DNA of 9,414 nucleotides from an uncultured bacterium (GTDB lineage: Bacteria; Actinomycetota; Coriobacteriia; Coriobacteriales; Coriobacteriaceae). Shown here piece by piece: positions 5,901 through 9,414 of the stretch. The notes under the pieces are model-generated. The model saw only the letters and a program-made list of their open reading frames with translations. It did not search any database and was not told the origin of the DNA. The position numbers and the translations under genes are program-made. Location: the NCBI GenBank assembly GCA_905215115.1, contig CAJMOP010000077.1, forward strand, positions 1-9,414, given 5' to 3'. Each line of letters begins with the position of its first letter. The stretch's first letter is position 1.

Positions 5901-6437
5901 TTAAGCGATGACAGCGACCTGGTTAAAGTCGAGCTCGACCGGCGTCTCGCGGCCAAAGATCATCAGCGTGACCTTGAGCTTGCCAGCCTCGGTGTTAACC
6001 TCGGAGACCTTGCCATCAAAGTCGGTAAGCGGGCCATCGGTGACGCGGACGGACGTGCCGACCTGAATATCAACCGAGGTGCGCTTGGGCGAATCGCCCT
6101 TACCGGGACGACGAGTCATCTTGTTGTACTCGTCGCGGGAAAGCGGAGCGGGCTTGCCGTTGCCGCCTAGGAAACCGGTGACGCCGGGCGTGTTGCGAAC
6201 ACACGTCCACGCATCGTCATCCATCTCCATGCGAACCAGAACATAACCCGGGAAGATCTTAGAATCCTTGGTCTCGCGCTTGCCACCCTCTTTAATCTCG
6301 GTGACGCGCTCCATAGGAATCTCGATATCAAAGATACGGTCCTGCATACCCATGGTCTCGATACGATGCTCGAGATCGGACTTAACGCGGTTCTCGTATC
6401 CAGAGTAAGTGTGAACGACGTACCAACGCTTAGACAT
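5901..6437 (-). CDS. nusG: Transcription termination/antitermination protein NusG
   Basis: NusG binds the clamp of elongating RNA polymerase, affects pausing and Rho-dependent termination, and links to ribosomal protein S10. The 178-residue protein has the NGN domain at about 1-110 (KRWYVVHTYSGYENRVKSDLEHRI...SKIFPGYVLVRMEMDDDAWTCVRNTPGVTGFLG) and a C-terminal KOW domain at about 125-178 (VGTSVRVTDGPLTDFDGKVSEVN). The ATG at 6437 comes only 3 nt after the secE stop. Its ribosome binding site GAGGGG (6445-6450) lies inside the last codons of secE, so the two are tightly coupled. The usual secE-nusG-rplK-rplA order is kept. It lacks the long acidic N-terminal extension of many other actinobacterial NusG proteins. 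Confidence 0.98.
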   Translation of the reverse strand: MSKRWYVVHTYSGYENRVKSDLEHRIETMGMQDRIFDIEIPMERVTEIKEGGKRETKDSKIFPGYVLVRMEMDDDAWTCVRNTPGVTGFLGGNGKPAPLSRDEYNKMTRRPGKGDSPKRTSVDIQVGTSVRVTDGPLTDFDGKVSEVNTEAGKLKVTLMIFGRETPVELDFNQVAVIA

Positions 6438-6440
6438 GGT

Positions 6441-6779
6441 TTAGCCCCTCAATCCAGAGAACAGAGCAAGAGCCTCGCCAAAGCCAGCATCGAGCAGAGC
6501 GATGACGACGCCGACGACGATCAGAGAAGCGCAAACGACGACCGAGTAGTTCACGAGCTCCTTCTTATCAGGCCACGTGACACGCTTCATCTCGGACTTG
6601 ACCGAAGCGAAATACTTCTTGGTGCGGGCGAAGAAACCAGGCTTCTCGTTCTTCTTGGACTTCGCAGCCTTCTCGTTCTTCTTGGCAACGGCCTTCTTGG
6701 CCTCAACCTTGGAGTTGGCGGCAGCGCTGTTGGCAGGTGCCGGCTGCTGAGCCTTCTTCTTGTTCTTCTTGTTGGCCAT
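6441..6779 (-). CDS. secE: Protein translocase subunit SecE
   Basis: SecE is the small essential clamp subunit of the SecYEG channel in the cytoplasmic membrane. The 112-residue protein has a Lys/Ala/Asn-rich cytoplasmic extension (about residues 1-47), the conserved amphipathic segment ending EMKRVTWPDKKEL at about 63-75, and one membrane span at about 77-97 (VNYSVVVCASLIVVGVVIALL). One span is normal for bacteria outside the enterobacteria. The ATG at 6779 has GGAGG about 8 nt upstream. The charged extension of some 45 residues is low in complexity and probably disordered. The gene lies between tRNA-Trp and nusG and overlaps neither; the 3-nt gap to nusG implies coupled translation. Confidence 0.95.
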   Translation of the reverse strand: MANKKNKKKAQQPAPANSAAANSKVEAKKAVAKKNEKAAKSKKNEKPGFFARTKKYFASVKSEMKRVTWPDKKELVNYSVVVCASLIVVGVVIALLDAGFGEALALFSGLRG

Positions 6780-6818
6780 TTGGGTTACCTCCGCGCAATG
6801 CGCTTATACATGAGTAAA

Positions 6819-6846
6819 CCGTAAGCCCCCAAGTGGGAGCTTACGG
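6819..6846 (-). terminator. Hairpin between tRNA-Trp and secE
   Basis: CCGTAAGCTCCC pairs with GGGGGCTTACGG in the mRNA sense (12 bp, one G-U, loop ACTT), followed by TTTACT. It lies 10 nt after the tRNA 3' end. It could be a leaky terminator lowering transcription into secE or a structure that helps release the tRNA 3' end. The U-run is short, so full termination is unlikely. A TATAAG at 6804-6809 just downstream could be a -10 box, but it has no clear -35. Confidence 0.45.
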
Positions 6847-6855
6847 AATAATGAC

Positions 6856-6931
6856 TGGCACGCCAGGAAGGACTCGAACCCTCAACACTCGGTTTTGGAG
6901 ACCGATGCTCTACCAATTGAACTACTGGCGT
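6856..6931 (-). tRNA. tRNA-Trp (anticodon CCA)
   Basis: The cloverleaf is complete: acceptor ACGCCAG/CTGGCGT, D arm with TTCAATTGGTAGA, anticodon loop CTCCAAA, T loop TTCGAGT, discriminator G, and an encoded 3' CCA at 6856-6858. Placement between rpmG and secE is common in many bacterial phyla. Confidence 0.97.
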
Positions 6932-6944
6932 ATGTGACTAGAGA

Positions 6945-7094
6945 CTAGCGAGTCTCTTTGTGCAGCGTGTGGTGACGGCACCAGGGGCAATACTTCTTGA
7001 TCTCCATACGATCAGGCATGGTCGACTTGTTCTTGGTGGTCGTATAGTTGCGGCGCTTGCACTCAGTGCACGCAAGAGTAACTAGAGTACGCAT
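6945..7094 (-). CDS. rpmG: 50S ribosomal protein L33, zinc-binding form
   Basis: A 49-residue protein, MRTLVTLACTECKRRNY followed by TTTKNKSTMPDRMEIKKYC and PWCRHHTLHKETR. It sits near the E-site side of the large subunit. The four cysteines in two CxxC pairs (9/12 and 36/39) mark the zinc-binding C+ form, which in some bacteria is exchanged for a cysteine-free paralogue under zinc shortage; no paralogue is visible here. The stop is TAG at 6945-6947, 13 nt before the tRNA-Trp 5' end, so the two are surely cotranscribed. The ATG at 7092-7094 is preceded by a modest AGGA. It is the first gene after the promoter at 7142-7169. Confidence 0.97.
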   Translation of the reverse strand: MRTLVTLACTECKRRNYTTTKNKSTMPDRMEIKKYCPWCRHHTLHKETR

Positions 7095-7141
7095 GTATCC
7101 TGAACCTTTCATTTCCGCCCCGTACGGGCACGAGTTGTTAC

Positions 7142-7179
7142 TTTATCAGCTCCACGTAAGTGCTGTCAATGAAAACCTC
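7142..7179 (-). promoter_or_regulatory. Sigma-70 promoter of the rpmG-secE-nusG-rplKA operon
   Basis: On the - strand, TTGACA (7164-7169) is followed after 16 nt by GATAAA (7142-7147), about 50 nt before the rpmG ATG. The perfect -35 box is embedded in an 18-nt block, GAGGTTTTCATTGACAGC (7162-7179), that is nearly identical to the block at the tRNA-Tyr/tuf promoter. Confidence 0.7.
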
Positions 7180-7310
7180 GAGTCAATTGGTTCTCGGTGG
7201 ATCCATTCATATTTGGAACACATCAATGAAGCCATCGAGAGCTAATCGACGGTGCATCCAGGACCATTATCGATCCTCTCGACACCAGCAACGGCTCAAT
7301 ATCCATTGCA
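7180..7310. other. Spacer between the tuf terminator and the rpmG promoter, no gene seen
   Basis: Short open frames here on both strands have no ribosome binding site or recognisable protein features. I see no strong hairpin or repeat. It appears to be plain spacer between two transcription units. Confidence 0.5.
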
Positions 7311-7346
7311 GAAAAGAACCCGGCACCCATATAAGTGCCGGGTTCT
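7311..7346 (-). terminator. Intrinsic terminator of tuf
   Basis: On the - strand AGAACCCGGCAC pairs perfectly with GTGCCGGGTTCT (7335-7346 with 7315-7326, loop of 8 nt), followed by TTTTC. It lies about 28 nt after the tuf stop and closes the tRNA-tuf unit. Confidence 0.9.
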
Positions 7347-7373
7347 CTAAGTCAGCTATACCAAAGAGCTAAT

Positions 7374-8564
7374 TTACTCAATGATCGTGGAGACGATGCC
7401 CGAACCGACGGTGTGGCCACCCTCGCGGATAGCGAAGCGCAGGCCCTCCTCCATGGCGATCGGGTGGATGAGGTCGCCCTCGATGGTGATGTGGTCACCA
7501 GGCATAGCCATCTCGGTGCCCTCGGGGAGCTTGACCGTACCGGTAACGTCGGTGGTACGGAAGTAGAACTGAGGACGATAACCATCGAAGAACGGGGTGT
7601 GACGGCCGCCCTCCTCCTTGGTCAGAACGTAGATCTCACCGGTGAACTTGGTGTGCGGGGTAACCGAACCGGGCTTGCAGAGAACCTGGCCGCGCTCGAT
7701 GTCCTCGCGCTTGATGCCGCGGAGCAGCAGACCGACGTTGTCGCCAGCCTCGCAGAAGTCCATGGACTTACGGAACATCTCAATACCGGTAACGACGGTG
7801 TTCTGGGTATCCTTGATGCCGACGATCTCGACGGGCTCGTTGAGCTTGAGCTCACCGCGCTCGACACGGCCGGTAGCAACGGTACCACGGCCGGAGATGG
7901 TCATAACGTCCTCAACGGCCATCAGGAACGGGAGGTCGTTGTTACGAGCAGGCGTCGGGATGTACTCGTCGACGGCGTTCATGAGCTCGCGGATAGCGTC
8001 CATCCACTTGGCGTCGCCCTCGAGAGCGCCCAGAGCGGAACCGCGGATGACGGGGATGTCGTCGCCGGGGAAATCGTACTCGGAGAGGAGCTCACGGGTC
8101 TCCATCTCGACGAGGTCGATGAGCTCGTCATCGTCGACCATGTCGCACTTGTTCAGGAAGACGACGATGTAGGGAACGCCGACCTGACGGGCGAGCAGGA
8201 TGTGCTCGCGGGTCTGAGCCATGGGGCCGTCGGTAGCGGCGATGACCAGGATAGCGCCGTCCATCTGAGCAGCACCGGAGATCATGTTCTTGACGTAGTC
8301 AGCGTGGCCCGGGCAGTCAACGTGAGCGTAGTGACGGGCAGCAGTCTCGTACTCGACGTGGGAGACGGAGATCGTAATGCCGCGCTCGCGCTCCTCAGGA
8401 GCCTTGTCGATGTTCTCGAACGCAGTGAAGTCAGCCTTGCAGCCCTCGGTCTCGGAGAGAACCTTGGTGATGGCGGCGGTCAGCGTGGTCTTGCCGTGGT
8501 CGACGTGACCAATGGTGCCGATGTTAACATGCGGCTTAGTGCGCTCAAACTTCTCTTTGGCCAT
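7374..8564 (-). CDS. tuf: Elongation factor Tu
   Basis: EF-Tu carries aminoacyl-tRNA to the ribosomal A site and hydrolyses GTP on codon recognition. The 396-residue length is normal. The G domain shows the P-loop GHVDHGKT (residues 19-26), switch I with RGITIS, DCPGH with its catalytic-site His near residue 85, NKCD for guanine recognition, and the SAL motif. Domain II follows (GRGTVATGRVERGELKLNEPVEIVG), then domain III ending VGSGIVSTIIE. ATG 8562-8564 is chosen by the universal MAKEKFERTKPHVN start and a strong GGAGGG about 6 nt upstream. It follows tRNA-Met by 96 nt in what is probably a tRNA-tuf transcription unit like those of many other bacteria, with an added internal promoter candidate. 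Codon use is strongly biased, as for a highly expressed gene. Confidence 0.99.
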   Translation of the reverse strand: MAKEKFERTKPHVNIGTIGHVDHGKTTLTAAITKVLSETEGCKADFTAFENIDKAPEERERGITISVSHVEYETAARHYAHVDCPGHADYVKNMISGAAQMDGAILVIAATDGPMAQTREHILLARQVGVPYIVVFLNKCDMVDDDELIDLVEMETRELLSEYDFPGDDIPVIRGSALGALEGDAKWMDAIRELMNAVDEYIPTPARNNDLPFLMAVEDVMTISGRGTVATGRVERGELKLNEPVEIVGIKDTQNTVVTGIEMFRKSMDFCEAGDNVGLLLRGIKREDIERGQVLCKPGSVTPHTKFTGEIYVLTKEEGGRHTPFFDGYRPQFYFRTTDVTGTVKLPEGTEMAMPGDHITIEGDLIHPIAMEEGLRFAIREGGHTVGSGIVSTIIE

Positions 8565-8607
8565 AAAGCCCTCCTCTAAACAGGTCGTCCCCGGACGGGA
8601 CTTTGCC

Positions 8608-8616
8608 TTTATACCA
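8608..8616 (-). promoter_or_regulatory. Candidate extended -10 promoter directly upstream of tuf
   Basis: TGGTATAAA on the - strand fits the extended -10 form (TGnTATAAT) but has no good -35 box at 16-18 nt. It lies about 45 nt before the tuf ATG and could give tuf extra transcription independent of the tRNAs. Confidence 0.35.
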
Positions 8617-8618
8617 TA

Positions 8619-8649
8619 GTGGCCTCTCAACATACTATTGAGAAGCCAC
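8619..8649 (-). other. Hairpin between tRNA-Met and tuf
   Basis: GTGGCTTCTCAA and TTGAGAGGCCAC pair over 12 bp with one G-U, around a 7-nt loop (8631-8637). No U-run follows. The likely role is RNA processing that separates the tRNA precursor from the tuf mRNA and protects the tuf 5' end. Confidence 0.55.
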
Positions 8650-8660
8650 CGTGTTACCTA

Positions 8661-8737
8661 TGGTAGCGGTGACTGGATTCGAACCAGTGACGCCACGGGT
8701 ATGAACCGTGTGCTCTAACCAACTGAGCTACACCGCC
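8661..8737 (-). tRNA. tRNA-Met (anticodon CAT)
   Basis: The acceptor GGCGGTG/CACCGCT begins with a G-U pair. The D arm is GCTCAGTTGGTTAGAGC, the anticodon loop TTCATAC, the T loop TTCGAAT, and CCA is encoded (8661-8663). It lacks the C-A mismatch at the acceptor end typical of initiator tRNA, so it is an elongator. A lysidine-modified tRNA-Ile with the same anticodon cannot be fully excluded by eye. Confidence 0.93.
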
Positions 8738-8740
8738 GGA

Positions 8741-8816
8741 TGGAGCCTGCAACCAGACTTGAACTGGTGACCTCTTCGTTACCAACGAAGTGCTCTACCG
8801 ACTGAGCTATACAGGC
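8741..8816 (-). tRNA. tRNA-Thr (anticodon GGT)
   Basis: The acceptor is GCCTGTA/TGCAGGC, the anticodon stem CTTCG/CGAAG with loop TTGGTAA, and the T arm ACCAG/CTGGT with loop TTCAAGT. CCA is encoded at 8741-8743. Only 3 nt separate it from tRNA-Met, so both come from one processed precursor. Confidence 0.97.
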
Positions 8817-8826
8817 ACTTGACGGG

Positions 8827-8908
8827 TGGGAGCTATAGGATTCGAACCTATGTAGGCAGAGCCAACGGGTTTACAGCCCGTCCCCATTAACCACTCGGGC
8901 AAACTCCC
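8827..8908 (-). tRNA. tRNA-Tyr (anticodon GTA)
   Basis: An 82-nt class II tRNA with a long variable arm. The acceptor is GGGAGTT/AGCTCCC, the anticodon loop TGTAAAC, and the T arm ATAGG/CCTAT. The bases after the discriminator A read CCC, so unlike the other three tRNAs here the 3' CCA must be completed by nucleotidyltransferase after trimming. It is first in the transcription unit. Confidence 0.97.
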
Positions 8909-8970
8909 AATCGTTCAAGTATCCGCAGGTCCTTTGGTCTTTTGGACCGCCGCCCCCGCGAACGAAAAAG

Positions 8971-9010
8971 ATAATACGATGCAACCTTGGGGGCTGTCAA
9001 CGAAAACCTC
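8971..9010 (-). promoter_or_regulatory. Strong sigma-70 promoter of the tRNA-Tyr/Thr/Met-tuf unit
   Basis: TTGACA (8995-9000) is followed after 18 nt by TATTAT (8971-8976) on the - strand. The start point would be near 8964, with about 55 nt of leader before tRNA-Tyr, including a GGTC/GACC hairpin. The sequence GAGGTTTTCGTTGACAGC (8993-9010) over the -35 differs at one base from the block at the rpmG promoter. Confidence 0.85.
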
Positions 9011-9036
9011 TAGATACACGGTTCCGGGCGTATCTA
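9011..9036. promoter_or_regulatory. Inverted repeat upstream of the tRNA/tuf promoter
   Basis: TAGATAC (9011-9017) and GTATCTA (9030-9036) are perfect 7-bp inverted arms separated by 12 nt. They begin 11 nt upstream of the -35 box. The size and place suit a dimeric regulator, but no regulator is identified. Confidence 0.35.
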
Positions 9037-9414
9037 TATAGCCGTGACCTGCGGTTTTGTTGAGTTTGGATGTGAAGGACGGTGGATTTGGCTGCGCTGG
9101 TGACATTTCCCGAGCGAATACTTTGGTGTAGTGGAGTACACCTTCAGGATCGGACTTCGATAACAGCCTATTTGCACCTATATATAGGTCGAGATCGGGC
9201 TTCCGCGGCAGATTCGAGCGTGGATTTTCTTCCGTTTGAAATCGAGCGTGGACAATCTCCCACTATTGGCGTGCCCCCAAGGCCAAAGTGGCAGATTATC
9301 CACGATCATTCACTAAGCGGGAGATTTTCCACGCTCGTACGTCCGATAATCCACGCTCAGGGGGTGTTCCTATAGTTTTGTCAACTGGGAAATGCTCTCC
9401 GTGCGACCGAATCG
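9037..9414. other. Right-hand region without a recognisable gene
   Basis: The only open frame of note (9082-9375, + strand) has no good ribosome binding site, and its translation shows no family features; it also runs through the repeat cluster. The stretch is more AT-rich than its neighbours and ends beyond the window edge. Its content is best described as intergenic DNA with the repeats listed separately. Confidence 0.55.
9215..9359. repeat. Cluster of five TCCACGCTC motifs in both orientations
   Basis: The motif WTCCACGCTCG occurs on the - strand at 9215-9228 and 9243-9256 and on the + strand at 9295-9308, 9324-9337 and 9346-9359. Three copies extend to a 22-nt unit (core GAGATTDTCCACGCTCG, preceded by AGYGG): 9243-9264 inverted against 9316-9337 at 20 of 22 positions, and 9287-9308 at 18 of 22. 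Spacing is irregular, so this is not a CRISPR. The TTATCCACG in one copy resembles a DnaA box. Confidence 0.75.

Noticed and set aside
4719..6170. A 483-codon open frame on the + strand
   Set aside because: It runs antisense to rplA, rplK and part of nusG, is rich in Leu/Gly/Asp from the reversed codon bias, and has no ribosome binding site.
7335..8579. A 414-codon open frame on the + strand
   Set aside because: It is the complement of tuf; its length comes from the strong codon bias of that gene, and its translation has no family features.
9215..9359. CRISPR array or chromosomal origin
   Set aside because: The repeats are in both orientations with uneven spacing, so not CRISPR. Only one copy is close to a DnaA box and no dnaA/dnaN or gyrB gene is nearby.
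9082..9375. A 97-codon open frame on the + strand at the right edge
   Set aside because: It has no Shine-Dalgarno, crosses the inverted repeat cluster and shows no recognisable protein pattern.

Overview
The window looks like chromosomal DNA from a host-associated actinobacterium, most likely class Coriobacteriia (Collinsella or a close relative). The reasons are the gene order tRNA-Tyr, tRNA-Thr, tRNA-Met, tuf, rpmG, tRNA-Trp, secE, nusG, rplK, rplA, the moderately high G+C, strong AGGAGG ribosome binding sites, and a sigma factor paired with a DUF4179-like membrane protein. The genus is an inference from memory of these families and was not checked by a search.

Left part (1-2570, + strand): the 3' end of a GC-rich IS3-family insertion sequence, an intrinsic terminator, then a two-gene operon encoding an ECF-like sigma factor and an overlapping membrane protein that is probably its anti-sigma partner.

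Middle (2571-4500): a gene-poor stretch with three hairpin repeats, then the ruins of a leucine biosynthesis operon on the - strand. A leucine-rich leader peptide (MFKNTQQLLGIALLDWIAR) and its likely attenuator are still readable. The leuA reading frame behind them has lost its ATG (now ATA), has a Cys in place of the catalytic-loop Arg, and has an in-frame TGA. About 190 codons in, it is fused by deletion to the last ~205 codons of leuB; the rest of leuA, the start of leuB, and any leuC/leuD between them are gone.

Right part (4457-8908, - strand): a translation and transcription-elongation cluster. A strong sigma-70 promoter at about 8971-9000 drives tRNA-Tyr, tRNA-Thr, tRNA-Met and tuf, ending at a terminator at 7311-7346. 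A second promoter at about 7142-7169 drives rpmG, tRNA-Trp, secE, nusG, rplK and rplA, ending at a hairpin at 4457-4491. The two promoters share an almost identical 18-nt block over their -35 boxes. The rplK-rplA spacer folds into a small structure resembling the L1 binding site of 23S rRNA, abutting the rplA Shine-Dalgarno sequence, and so probably serves L1 autoregulation.

Far right (9037-9414): no convincing gene, but a cluster of five copies, in both orientations, of a short motif ending TCCACGCTC. Counting this one, the window holds three families of short repeats, two of them palindromic, and the IS appears to have landed in one of the palindromes.
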